The notes under the pieces: model-generated
Told to the model about the DNA's origin: nothing
Database searches by the model: none
The model's input: only the letters and a program-made list of their open reading frames with translations
Assembly (NCBI GenBank): GCA_021399445.1
Contig: JAJTUQ010000009.1
Coordinates: 203,501 to 267,500, forward strand
Length of the DNA stretch: 64,000 nt
Direction of reading: 5' to 3'
Source: Xylogone sp. PMI_703
Lineage: Eukaryota > Ascomycota > Leotiomycetes
Program-made: the position numbers and the translations under genes
In this document: one piece after another, positions 46,484 to 57,080 of the stretch
Layout: the number at the start of each line of letters is the position of its first letter
Position numbering within the stretch: the first letter of the stretch is position 1

Positions 46484-47467
46484 TTACGCGAGTCGACGAG
46501 AAGGATCGAAGAAGCCGAAGCAACGGATGAGTACCATCCACTCTTCAGTCTCTATTACATAGGCATCATGGGCCTCCCTCTCAGGCAGATTACCGATCGA
46601 TTTTTCGACAATGTCACTGTCACTTTCAGGGACTGGCATATGGCATATACTGGCAAGCTCCAACACGAACTTCCATTCAACCTTCAAAACCGGACATTCC
46701 GTTTGGCATCCGCAGCAACGCGAGAAACGTGGGTTGTGGTGATGCACTCCTTAATAACCCCATTGACGGAACTTCTCGTGCTTATAAGCCGCAATCATAA
46801 GCTGTTTCGTGCCCCACGCTGGGTCATCTTGGCCATCACCAAACACTCTCTTCTCGGCATGGCATCGAATAGTATCAAGCGTACGCGGTGACGACGTTAG
46901 TGGCGTATTTACATGCATGGGATTGGTATATACTGTTGAAAACTACATCATTCGTCCTTGCTTGCTTTGGCTCCGGTTGGTCTTTGAAGTCATAATCAGG
47001 GCCACGTTTGATGGATATGGTAAGATCCAGTGAGTAAGTCGGATGAGATAAAAATACTCATCTAGCCAGTCGTACGTAGCTTCTCTCCCTAAACGTTGTT
47101 CGATCAACTCCAAGCTTTCTCTGACGAGGGTACGGTATGGCTTATACTCCCAGCTACGCCGTTCCTCACCATTATCCCACAAGAAGAGGAAGTTTAGCAA
47201 GTCTGCAACCTTTTCAAACCGCATCTTGTTGCTTGTCATTATGTATGGCCCCTGAATCACATCGTCGACGACAAAAAGCTTTCGCATGTCGCGATGGCAG
47301 AATCGTATGCTGTCCTCTTTTTGCAGCTCTTGTGCATTTCGTACAAGCTCCCTTTGGTTTTTGGGTTTCAGCATTGTCCTCCAAATGTCGGCATCAAATT
47401 GTTCGAGGTTTAATGCGTGAAGATATTCTAGCCACCACTGTAAAAGTGCAAGTCGATCGATGATCAC
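46484..47467 (-). pseudogene. Hypothetical protein, probably interrupted
   Basis: A minus-strand coding-like sequence in two blocks. 47467-46943 (174 residues) has charged helices and segments such as FCHRDMRKLFVVDDVIQGPY and RLGREATYDWLDEYFYLIRL. 46895-46484 reads DGQDDPAWGTKQLMIAAYKH, then a TAA near 46755, then CCGCQTECPVLKVEWKFVLE to a stop. An intron between the blocks is likely. No domain is recognised. Its position beside DUF3435, TPR and HET sequences suggests it was cargo of the same region, which is inference only. Confidence 0.4.
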
Positions 47468-48402
47468 CCCTTATGACATGGACGCAATAATACTGTCTAA
47501 TGGAGATCATCTGCTTGCTACTGCGATGCGACTGGTCTTTTTTTCTTGTAGACTCGATCTCGGTTCTGGCTCTAAGTTTTTTATCCCTCCAAGTAATTCA
47601 GTTGTGAGGTACAATCATTTGACCTTGTAAGGGCATGGTTTATGGCTTATGGATTTATCTGGAATATCTAGTTAAGATTTTATAAGTTGTTGCAAGTTCA
47701 TGGTAGTAACGCAATGATAACAAGAGGTGCGATGTCAAGGTTGTTTATAGGTCAAGAGACACAGTGAAGGTCACCAGCAAGGTGGTAGTTAGGCAAACGG
47801 GGTGTATAATAAGTTCTTATAGACACTATTTGTATACAAGATTGATCTCTGGACCCCCAAAATAAAGGAGGAATCTCTTCTATTTATACCTGTGGCAGGT
47901 CCGTAGCGGCCCGACGGCTCTTTATCGTTCCCATGGTCATATGCTAGAGTCATGCCAAAACTTCTATGCCCTTCTTCAAGCATGCGGTTTTACTTACAGT
48001 ATTCTTAGAGTGATTTGTATAATAAATTAATTATTTAATATTTATTTAATCTGATGCTAGATATAGTATAGTACTATATTTCTGGTGTATTTAATTATTT
48101 ATTTTCACTCTAATTATTTGATTTTATTTGACGCTTCAAAATATATATATTCTAGAACAATAATTGAAATACTCTCAGTTTTAACAACGTATTGCGAAGC
48201 TTTTCGTATTTATCTTACGACAAGATCTTATATTCTGTTATATCATCATACTTAAATAACTAATTAATTACAACTAAGATTAAGTTTTGTTATATATCTG
48301 TATATGTTAAACGGAAGTGAACATTCGATTAATAACTTATTAAAAAATACTTATTATAGAGTATATTTATTTAGTAAAACTGTGTATTTTGTAATAAGTT
48401 AT
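47468..48402. other. AT-rich non-coding region
   Basis: Becomes strongly AT-rich after 48000, with many TAATTA/ATTTAATT words, consistent with RIP-worn transposon DNA. It may be the left continuation of the pogo relic that the family A LTR interrupts. Confidence 0.45.
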
Positions 48403-48993
48403 TGTAACGTTCCTACGTTGGGGTCTGGCTATTACTCAAATAATAGGCTTGAGAGGTCAAGGGAGCAAGTGAAACTTAGAATGTAGAACTTTACTATGAA
48501 ATGCAGGTATGCTGTAAATCAATTGAGTTGAGCACGAGGCTCCTATCTACTGTAAAACTATCTACTTATATAGTATGTATTAGTGACTGGATCCGCCTGG
48601 ATCCCTATGGTCCTGGATCCAAGAGATCCCATCCGGCCCTATTTGTCACGTACTCGCTTATTTGCTAGTACTAGCTTTTTACACGTACAAGCAAATAGCT
48701 AGCACAAGCGGAAAGGTAGTACTATTTTCCCGATAGTACTATCACCTAGTTAGTACAACCAAAAGGTTAGTACTATAACTTCGATAGTATTATCCTTTAG
48801 CTTGTACAACCCTTTTTATAGTACTAGTGTTGAACTTGTACTATCTTTTCGCTAGTACTAGTAATGCGATAGTACTAGCGATACCATGACCAGGTCCCTG
48901 ATAGCCGTCTTAATTTATACTTATTTAACTGAGGCGACGGCTATAGAGGCCATATAACCAAGTCGCTTGTCACAACCCTGCGGGGTCGTGACA
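48403..48993 (-). mobile_element. Solo LTR (family A), copy 2
   Basis: 591 bp, TGTAACGTTCC...GTGACA on the plus strand, the inverted counterpart of 36946-37549. It is flanked by perfect 5-bp target duplications GTTAT (48398-48402 and 48994-48998), so it is a genuine solo LTR left by LTR-LTR recombination. It shares the palindromic TAGTACTA boxes with copy 1. It inserted in or beside a pogo relic. Confidence 0.9.
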
Positions 48994-49929
48994 GTTATTA
49001 CACTATCAAACTACTCTTGTATAAACTTTGAATCTTCATATGTAACATGCTTATAGTTATATCGACGTATATATTTAGTTGTTAACTCTGAGTAGCGTTT
49101 CACAAAATCCCAAACCAGTTTTTGCCTATAAGCTGAGGAGGGATAAGCTCTCCATGTTCAACAATCAATATATTAGCCATAGATTATACGCCTGAAGGTC
49201 GAAGGGGTAATCCGTACTTGCCCATAGAAAGCATCCACCGTACAAGTGATTCTTCCTCCAATTAGCTTAATCTAAAGTGTTTGGTGCGAGTACTATAGGA
49301 CAGAGGGGTACCTTTAAGTCGATCATGGATAGTTAAACGAGGAATATCAAAAACAAGTGCGGCAGTCCGAATAGACGTGATTTGTCGATTTTTAATCGCG
49401 TTTATAGCAAGAAGAATCTGTTACGAACCTAAGTCTCTACCTAGGTCCTATAGAGTGTATAGGTATATACTAAGGTCGTAAAGGGGTTGGTGAGAGCTCA
49501 GGGACCAGTGTAATAGTATATGATCATAACTACAATTGTATGGGTAACAATCTGTATTGTAAGTTGAGCACGAGGCTCCTATCTAAGAACTTATCCAAGT
49601 TTATATACTTAATGAAATACATCGGGACCCTTTAGACCTCCCAGGTCCTCCAGGTCCCCCGGGTCCATCACGTGACTTCCTTATCACGTGACTCAGGATT
49701 ATGTCAGGTTCTCTGTGTAGCTTCTGCTACCGAGCCTCAGGGGCCTGACATTGTCCGTGTGCGGTTTGTGACAGAATCCTTCCTTCTTCTTGCTATGGAA
49801 GTGGTTTTCTAGGCATTACGACGCGTTTGGTTGAGTAATAATTAAGTGAAGTTGGTGGTGTTGATGGAATTGATGATTTGGTGAGGAAGTATCCGATAAA
49901 ACCGAGTGTCCGATAAAGCCGGGAATTAC
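48994..49929 (-). mobile_element. pogo/Fot1-like relic with nested LTR
   Basis: The terminus GGGAATTACGT at 49919-49929 is followed by TA. The transposase N-terminus (near 49815-49774, continuing from 49418) reads ILLAINAIKNRQITSIRTAA, an HTH, then a TAA at 49262 (S-stop-LEEESLVRWML), LPLRPSGV-stop-SMANILI (TAA at 49184), and decayed sequence to about 49020. Both stops are CAA-to-TAA relative to the copy at 4043. A solo LTR (49419-49773) splits the gene. Confidence 0.8.
49419..49773. mobile_element. Solo LTR (family B)
   Basis: 355 bp, TGTTACGAACC...TTTGTGACA, inserted in a pogo transposase gene with perfect 5-bp duplications GAATC (49414-49418 and 49774-49778). It contains TTGAGCACGAGGCTCCTATC, a block shared with family A LTRs. 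Confidence 0.92.
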
Positions 49930-50959
49930 GTTAATTCTAAGTCTAACAGGTCACCGAGATTTTACCGCAAAATCAAGCAGAATTGACCCCTAGTAAACAC
50001 AACAATTATAGCATCTTTTCTCCAGTAAATTTTAATATACACTCTAGATATAGTAGTTTTTAAAAATTTTTATGCCCTAAGTAATATAACCTTTTATTTT
50101 AGTTGTAATAGCAAATGTACCCTATATATAACTACTGTCCGTTCGAGAGCAGTTCCGTCATCACAAATTCCTGAGGCTTTAATTTCTAGGCGTAACTTGT
50201 GACAATTCACAGTGCATAGTGGCGGAGGTATCTTGAACAGTTGCCCTTGCAATACAATCCTGCTGTTACAATTCGCAATGATCGTTTAGTGTCAAAGATT
50301 GGTTTTTTTTTTTCCTAGCAAGGAAATTAAATTCATAATCAGAGAAGTGGTCTTGGCTTGTAGAGTCATGGCTGGATTAGGACGTTGATGCCCCTAGCCT
50401 TGCTTGAAAGACTCCTACCTAGCTACGTTGCTTTTCCGGGCATAGCAGCATCCGCCTCACCCCAGCATAGTCTTTGTGAAAATTTTAACTAACCCTATTC
50501 AGGAAAGAACATCGTGGTATTTGGCCAGCTCATCTCATCTGAGTCATTGCAAACGCGCCTTCTCGTTAAAGCTAGGAGTTCTCATGATTAGAATTTTTAC
50601 GGTACGAGTACCCCGCCGTACCCGCGCAACCAATTTAGTACCGACTATCCGACTACAGGCTGCTTGACTGCTCCGGAAGGCTCGTTGGAGAGCTACTAAG
50701 CGCACCAGATTACAAGCGAGATCTCTTTTTAGCACAGACGACTCAGAGCCTGGTCTAATTTACGGAGTAGGAAAATTGATCATTTTTGAGAAAAACGGTG
50801 GACGCCGAGAATGCTAGGTATCCCTAGTCGTACACATAAATTGAAAGCGCGAGGAATGAATAGACTCAATCTCGATACCATCAAAGCCAAGGTCTAATGA
50901 ATAAAGAAAAAGGGATTTGAGAAAAATCCAAATTACTTGTATAACTGCACTGAATCAAG
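49930..50959. other. Intergenic, nothing recognised
   Basis: Moderately AT-rich; only short frames. It includes the upstream region of the ABM-domain gene. Confidence 0.4.
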
Positions 50960-51394
50960 ATGTACTCTGGAACTAGAGTTATCCTTGCCACGGTTACGCC
51001 GAAGGCAGGGGCTTTGGAGAGAGTACGCATTTGGTATGTTCTGCAAGTGTACATGTCTAACATTAGAAGTGAAGGTTATTAAGCTTTATCAAGCTATCAT
51101 ACAATACGCGGAAGCTAATGAACCCGGATGTATTGAGTTCCAGCTCTTCACGGAGGTGAATACTCAAGGAAAAGAGGAATTGTTTACTATTGAAAGGTTA
51201 TTTTTTTGTGAATCTGTTAACATTTTAGTTTAATTATTAACATATCACACAGATTTAAAAATTTTGAAGTTTTACGCGCCCATCAAGAGGGGCCAGCCTT
51301 AGTTGAATTCAACAGAAAAGTCGATGAAGAGAAGTTGCTGGAGAAACCTATTATGATCAAAGTCGTAAAGGGGGTTTCCGGGTATTATATCTAA
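50960..51394 (+). CDS. ABM-domain (antibiotic biosynthesis monooxygenase) protein
   Basis: Small dimeric alpha/beta-barrel protein of the ABM/YgiN type, which oxidise quinone-like or polycyclic compounds without cofactor or act as heme/quinol-related enzymes. Exons 50960-51022, 51075-51196 and 51253-51394, with introns of 52 and 56 bp (the first has branch TCTAAC), keep frame and give 108 residues, the usual length. Visible blocks: RVILATVTPKAGALERVIKL, YAEANEPGCIEFQLFTEVN, ELFTIERFKNFEVLRAHQEG and LLEKPIMIKVVKGV. The first intron needs acceptor GAAG at 51074; the alternative CATTAG acceptor breaks the frame. Nearby genes do not suggest a pathway. Confidence 0.78.
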
Positions 51395-51904
51395 AGGAGA
51401 TGTCTAAATACACTTGGCCACTTTGCTGAATACACTTGTCGCAACCGATACTGGACCACATCGCGTGCCCAGTTCAGTCTTGTGTCTGCATATAAATTAA
51501 TATTGCACAAAGGGATTCAGCAATATAATCAATTTAATCCAACATCCAAATTATGCGTATTACCTAAAATGACAATGCTGAAGTAATACCAACACTTCTA
51601 TGCATTCTTGAGTCTTTTGCGACTCTGTCCAGGTATCTTCTTCCCCATCTAAAGCCTTTACAGCATACATTCTCTTGTCAGCCAACTTGACTGTGTCTTC
51701 TAGGATCTGTATGATAAATTGATGAAATACCACGTTGATAACATTGCCTCCATGTTGTCCCAGGCTTATATGTATCAGTTCCAAGCTCTTCGATTCGCTG
51801 CAATCCTACCTTACTAGCCATACGCCCAAACCTCGTAATATACATCTCTCGCCTTGGGGTTCAGAGTAAGACAATGTACTTAAAGTCTAGCTTCCTATCC
51901 ACAA
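51395..51904. other. Intergenic, weak minus-strand ORFs only
   Basis: A 74-codon minus frame (51784-51560) and an overlapping frame starting MASKVGLQRIEELGTDTYKP look vaguely coding but match no family known to me. Confidence 0.3.
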
Positions 51905-52306
51905 TTGTCGTTCGCGGGTAGGCCTACTCCTATACTGTTAGCCCTGAGAGGGTACGTCACTGCCCAATGTCATTTTTCTTGTTTCGCCGCGTGGTTTGAG
52001 AATGAGCCAATCCAGGCACAGGAAACTGAAGGCCTAGGATGCTTCCGTACATCCTCAGAAAAGCACTATCTAACTAATTCATTCTTCAATATACAGATCA
52101 AGGGCCTTATTATTCTTGGTATATCCATGGACTACGAGTTGGCCGATTCTCGCGAGAAAGGTTACTGGGACCTGTTCCCGCTGGTCAGTCCTATCCTTGA
52201 GAAAGGGACCAGCGTTACTCTTACCCCGGATTTTGTCGTTGATGACACCTGGTGTAGTATGGTGAGCTCGATCGGATTTGGCGTTGTTGTTCAGAAGACA
52301 GTGTAG
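51905..52306 (+). CDS. Hypothetical protein fragment
   Basis: A 134-codon open frame without a convincing ATG at its start; the first in-frame Met of substance lies at ISMDYELADSREKGYWDLFP. It ends at 52306 after DDTWCSMVSSIGFGVVVQ. Possibly the last exon of a spliced gene. No domain recognised, and no upstream exon could be joined with confidence. Confidence 0.3.
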   Translation: MSFAGRPTPILLALRGYVTAQCHFSCFAAWFENEPIQAQETEGLGCFRTSSEKHYLTNSFFNIQIKGLIILGISMDYELADSREKGYWDLFPLVSPILEKGTSVTLTPDFVVDDTWCSMVSSIGFGVVVQKTV

Positions 52307-52655
52307 TTCTGGACCTCTACTTTGAAGAATATATATAAAGACAACAAAGGTAAGAAAAAACTATATATGATTATTATTAACTTATTGTCCAGAGATTTAC
52401 TCTTGATAAGATTAAGTAATGTGAAATGCTTAATTCATTAGATTTACGTAAGTTTTAAGTATATTTTATGTTCCTTAAAATATATAAACATTATTAAAGT
52501 ATATTTCGATATTGTTAATTAAATATTATTAACGAGTATTACTTTTAGAGATCTGATGACTCAGTTTATAACGTTAAAACTATTTCTCATGAGTAAATTA
52601 AGCTCTTTACTGGATCCAAGAAAATAAAGGTTATTATGCTTAAAGGTAACTCATA
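52307..52655. other. AT-rich block
   Basis: About 350 bp of very AT-rich DNA with no gene, resembling the RIP-worn blocks elsewhere. Confidence 0.45.
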
Positions 52656-52835
52656 TTACTTGAATATGACTAACTCTAAAGAGATTAATGAAGTATTTGT
52701 GAGGTTGATTTTGTGCTCAAATTGAGGGCATTCCAGTGGAGTAATTTTATCACCGACGCCCTTGACCGGCGGAAAATGAGGTCTTAAGGTTCCCGGGTCT
52801 GTAGAATCCGGTACAACGTTCTTAGGCTCTGCCAT
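52656..52835 (-). CDS. Short ORF of 59 residues
   Basis: ATG at 52835, stop TAA at 52656. The sequence begins MAEPKNVVPDSTDPGTLRPH and stays hydrophilic. It looks coding in its first 40 codons and could be the N-terminus of a retroelement gag or a first exon. No family recognised. Confidence 0.25.
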   Translation of the reverse strand: MAEPKNVVPDSTDPGTLRPHFPPVKGVGDKITPLECPQFEHKINLTNTSLISLELVIFK

Positions 52836-53009
52836 AGTTAATTTCTATGCAAATAGCTAGAATCAAAGTATTTGTTTACATTCGGATCACTGATTGTTTA
52901 CTTTTGACGGTCCTGATTTACGGTTTTGTTGCCTTAGGCATCACGCTAACTATGGCCTTGAAACTGGCAAAGGGGCTCTGGGGGATACATGGACCTGTTC
53001 TGTCTATCT

Positions 53010-53240
53010 TTACTTGGGTACGCCCGTGGAAGTGGTTGTGGAAATAATGGCTGTACTTGTTGCAGAGCCTACAAGTCCGACGCAGTACCAGTACCCAGCG
53101 AAAAACCGCGTGAGACAGTTCTCGCCATTTAATCCAAGAACTGGATTCCACATCTCCAACTCCTGTGACGTGATGCCGAAGTCCTGGCTAAAAGAGTAGT
53201 AGCCATCGCCAGACTGCGTGTGGAGTGCCACCGGGCGCTA
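53010..53240 (-). pseudogene. LysM-domain protein fragment
   Basis: The minus frame contains one LysM-like chitin-binding module: [33 protein letters not shown], then [12 protein letters not shown], followed by a Ser/Thr-rich linker ([12 protein letters not shown]). LysM effectors are secreted and bind chitin fragments. Here the usual first Cys (GDGC) is Tyr, there is no signal peptide, and an in-frame TAG lies just upstream at about 53247. That TAG could also end an intron (acceptor TTTCATAG). A donor GTACCC at about 53018 would splice out the stop at 53010. Either a two- or three-exon gene or a relic. Confidence 0.55.
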
Positions 53241-53779
53241 TGAAACTGGAGGGAAACAAACATCCGCTCCAATCCGAGCATCCCGCCAAGCTATGCCCAG
53301 ACTCTTAATCCCGAAGCGCCGAAAGCTTGTGAAGAAGCTTGGTTTTTTTGGCCTTGGCTACCGGTACTCATTGGATGGTCTGAGGGATTAGTAGTGCTAT
53401 GGCTTCAGAACATGAGAGGTAGGGAGGGCGGCCAATGTGATTGGGGATTCAATCATTGGGCTGTGGTGTGTAAGGGATTCTGTGATGATGTTTTGTTTTC
53501 GAACGTACTGACTGACTGGTATTAGAGTGTCTTCGTTGTGTTAGGGTTGGAGTGATAGTGAGAGCTGTATTTATCTGTTGTTTATTTTGTTCTTAGTTGA
53601 TGGGGACCTGGTTCACTATGTATCTAGGGCGTATAGAGCGCGATTCATCCAAGGGAATAGTGTAGCGCAATGCTTACAGAGGTCTAGGATATGTAACGAT
53701 ACGTTGTTTTCGATGCAAACTCCTCAATATCTCAGTATAATAACCCTGTAATGAAATCTCATTTTCAGACCCTCCATAT
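53241..53779. other. Intergenic, possible LysM upstream exon
   Basis: No supported ORF. A minus reading (about 53335-53250) containing IGADVCFPPV could be the end of an upstream LysM exon. Confidence 0.3.
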
Positions 53780-54296
53780 CTAATCACAGTTGATGATGAA
53801 AGCAGCACCATCCTCGAAATCCGCCCCATCCTGAGACCCCATATCAAACGTAGAGTTAATACACTGCCCAGCGACAAGAGGGACTGTAGTGCAAATAGTG
53901 CCGCCATGGCATTCAATTCGATTGCAGAACATCAATGTGCACGATTTGAATCCTGCCGGGAGCGTGGATGGCACGAGGAGTCCCTCGAATGTGTCTGAGC
54001 CGCCGTCGACGGACACACCTTTGCACACCCCCGCTGCTGATGGCACGGTCGCTAAGGGGGTACCTGTGCAGAGGCCGGCACCTTGCTTGAAGGCTATGAT
54101 GTCAATGACGTCGGTTGAGACGCTTGAAGCAGCGGTTGATGTGGTGGTAATGGACACTGGGCGTGGTCTTGGTCGCCCCAGTGCATTGGCGCTGCTGGCC
54201 AAGGTGACAGCGAGGAGGAGCTGGTATGTATGAGTCTTCTCTTGTTGCCATAATCATCGATGTAGGCATACTAACCTGAGAGATGGAGAAATGCAT
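53780..54296 (-). CDS. Small secreted cysteine-rich protein
   Basis: Exons 54296-54276 and 54220-53780 with a 55-bp intron give 153 residues. The first exon encodes only MHFSISQ; splicing completes a signal peptide (MHFSISQLLLAVTLASSANA). The mature part starts with a Pro/Arg and Ser/Thr-rich stretch (GRPRPRPVSITTTSTAASS) and then eight cysteines, including the C-x3-C pattern CNRIEC and terminal INCD, consistent with four disulfides. No homologous family is recognised. It is secreted and probably extracellular; such proteins include candidate effectors, but that role is inference. Confidence 0.75.
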
Positions 54297-55435
54297 TTTT
54301 TGTTTTAGGTAAAAGAAGTGTCTCGGAGCCTGTAATTGGAAATTGATTTAGCGAGCTACTTGAGTGAAGAAAGAAAAGAAGAAGCAGACAAGCCCTCAAA
54401 CAAGTCCTTATATGCATTTCCAGCTGTCATATCGGATCAATACAAGCTTGATCTCACGGTACTTAATTAAGTCAATGCTGGGCTAATATGGATGCTCCGA
54501 AGCCAATGTCAGCTGAGTGTGTCAACTTATCCACTTATTACATTAGAGCAACGGCTACTTTACAACGATTCTAACCATCTGGATAGCTAGTACGTATCTT
54601 AGCTAAGTAGACTACGTCATTTATAGCTTACGATAGAGAGTTCCAGTAGGTATAAGCTACTTAGGTCAAGCTCGGCTCCATCATCCAAGTGACACCGATA
54701 GCAAACTAAGACGATACCAAGAGATTACTCAATAAGTCATACAGAGTTAAATATGACACGAGTATCAAGGATCCATTATTCAATCTTTACTGAAAAATAT
54801 ACTCTCTTATAATATTGAAGTATACGGTAGCTTGGAGGAGAGCTTCTGGTTCGGTCCGAAACTACGTGTAAAAGGCGGGATCCTCTACCGTCTTGCCTCA
54901 ATTAATCCACAGCAGCTGGATACATCGATCCACTGCTATAAATAAGCATGGGAGATTTGCACTTAAGCGTAGTCGTATTTATACATTTGGCATATCTAGA
55001 TGTGATGTTCCTAAGTATGCGGGGCTACCTTATAACACGGCCGAGCTGTTGGAACCAAATATAATTGAAATAAGGACAAACGAGCAGCTTATACTTATCG
55101 TCGAGCGAAATAGAAGTATAAGATTTATTTGCTTTAACATCATAGTTCTCAGCGATGCTGCTCAGTAGTTGGCAATACTTCCTAGCCATCACTCCAGCTA
55201 CAATAATGGAGCGCAATGATACATTGAAGGTCTCATATGAAAATGGCGGGCTACGTAACTGTAATACTGAATGTAAGCAAAAGAGTGGAAGACCTAGTTG
55301 AATTATGGTCTCTTTATCTCAATGTGCTAGAAGTTAAGCGCGACTAGATCCGGACCAATATTGGTTAATAGCCTCTCACGATGATAACATGGCATCCTAA
55401 CTCCACAAATTCTCAAAGCTTTACCCGTAAAGTAG
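54297..55435. other. Intergenic, nothing recognised
   Basis: Over 1.1 kb without a supported gene; the frames at 54893-55168 and 55025-55216 lack coding character. Confidence 0.4.
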
Positions 55436-56321
55436 CTAAGTCTCCGAATTATAACCGGGTTCCCCACACATGAATTTAGTCCCTGCATCTATGATCTTCT
55501 TCACAACCGCGAGCTCCTCCTCGTCCCTTGGCCCATAGATCATCATATATCCAGCATGAAATCCTCTCACAAGTGGGTGCCTCTCGCCCCATCCAAGCTC
55601 AACCACAAGTTTCGCGTCCTTAGGAGCAAGGCTCACGTGTAAAGATCCATCTGCGTCGTGTATATGAACGATTTCGCCTTTCACGCTCGAAGCGGGCTTA
55701 TGTGGCTGGCTTCGAGTTGTCATCTTTAGGTGGCGAGTAGAAGAGGGCTGCTGCACTTGGCTCAATTCCTGAGTGCTGAGCGAGTAGTGTCCCTTGTGAA
55801 GCAGAAGCTCTTGATTCGATGTATGAGCGAAGGTGCTAGAAGATAAGATTATATTAGTTTCTCATAAACTAGATATCAAATACACATGGTGATGAGGTGC
55901 TTAATGGTACCTCTCTCATCTCCTCTGGAGGATTTTGATCCAGCTGTCGCTGTGAGACGGTATAATTCGGCACTGTAGGTCTTGGAGACCCTCTGTGAGG
56001 GATTCCCTCCCTCTTTAGGTATGTATTGTCACCATGCTTCCCTGCGCGAGCGATGACTTTCGAGTCATCAAAGTAGTCTAGGCTAAACCTCTCTTTCGCA
56101 AATAACCGTAGGCATACCTGGATCAGATAGCCCGGAAAGTTATGCGGTACACCGCTGAGCCCAAGGCTGTACCAAGCCTTATAATCGAGATATGTATATC
56201 GCGCAAGTGGTGTAAGGATAATAATAGAAGCGGCTGCGAGTAGCTGAGCTCGATTGTTGGTTATTACTGGTCTGATTTTGGTTAGGATGGTGGAGAGAAG
56301 CTCCGATGAAGCCGACGACAT
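55436..56321 (-). CDS. Luciferase-domain (DUF5519-like) protein
   Basis: Fungal family named luciferase domain after sequence similarity; the reaction is unknown. Exon 1 (56321-55911) has a membrane-anchor-like N-terminus (LLAAASIIILTPLARYTYLD), YKAWYSLGLSGVPHNFPGYL, TYLKREGIPHRGSPRPTVP and QRQLDQNP. Exon 2 (about 55830-55436) has GEIVHIHDADGSLHVSLAP, LGWGERHPLVRGF and YMMIYGPRDEEELAVVK, all conserved landmarks. A donor at 55910 (GTACCA) and acceptor near 55835 (TTCTAG) bracket the intron, but the join is out of phase by one base. Either another splice form is used or an indel has broken it. The alternative start at 56345 adds eight residues. Confidence 0.75.
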
Positions 56322-57080
56322 TTTCTCCCTTGAGATCATCAGCACATGTTTTCTTTAGTCGTATGCTAGACATGTACATTGTTTTATTGTCTTTATGTTT
56401 AGATATCTTAGTATATGCTAAGGTATTGCTCAATAGCTCTGTTTGTGTATCGTATGTCGTTCTTTTCCCATCTCGTGATTTCGGCACGAGAATCCTCGCA
56501 CAGCAGCTAATAAATCTACACCCTCTGATGTTTCCTCGGAGATTTATTAGTAATCAAGTATGAGGTAACTATCCTTCTGGCTCTACCAGTGCACAGTATC
56601 TGCATCCATTTGCACTATCTCCAAGTATCGATTTCCACTTGTTCTAGGCCGGAGGTTACGGCGATTAAAGTAGAAAAAGTAGGTGGCAGCTGTGATTGGT
56701 AGGAAGAAGGCTATTGTATCAATAACTTCAGCCGAATAAATAGGTTCTACAAAGGAATGTATATGAAGATTTGTTCATTCTGCGACCGTTAACTTTGTCA
56801 TCTAAAAATTAGAAAGCCTCATGTTAACACGTAGTTATCGTATCGCCATTTATACAAGTTTAGAGTTTCATTTATCGTGCTGCCTATCACTTTATTTCAT
56901 ATGTGTCATAATAAGCCTCGCCCCAGGCACGTGCAATGTTAACTACGGGTTCTATTTGACAGTCGTGATAAAAATATTAGTATATTACTAAGGGTATCTA
57001 CCGGTCTAAAATCTGTCTACAGATGCCATTCCCATAACTCTCTCATGACTTTTAGGAAACCGTTACTGGGCGATGCATAG
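56322..57080. other. Intergenic between luciferase-domain and bZIP genes
   Basis: No supported gene. Promoter side of the luciferase-domain gene and 3' side of the bZIP gene. Confidence 0.4.

Noticed and set aside
46484..47467. DUF3723 (a known Starship accessory family) for the hypothetical minus gene
   Set aside because: Some helical segments looked similar at first, but none of the DUF3723 landmark motifs could be identified, so the name is not used.
40500..49930. A complete Starship element
   Set aside because: The captain-like gene lacks its N-terminus and is broken, and no direct repeats or element boundaries can be shown; only a remnant hypothesis is supportable.
53889..54233. 114-codon plus ORF opposite the secreted protein
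   Set aside because: Shadow of the minus-strand secreted-protein gene, which has a signal peptide and a clean intron.
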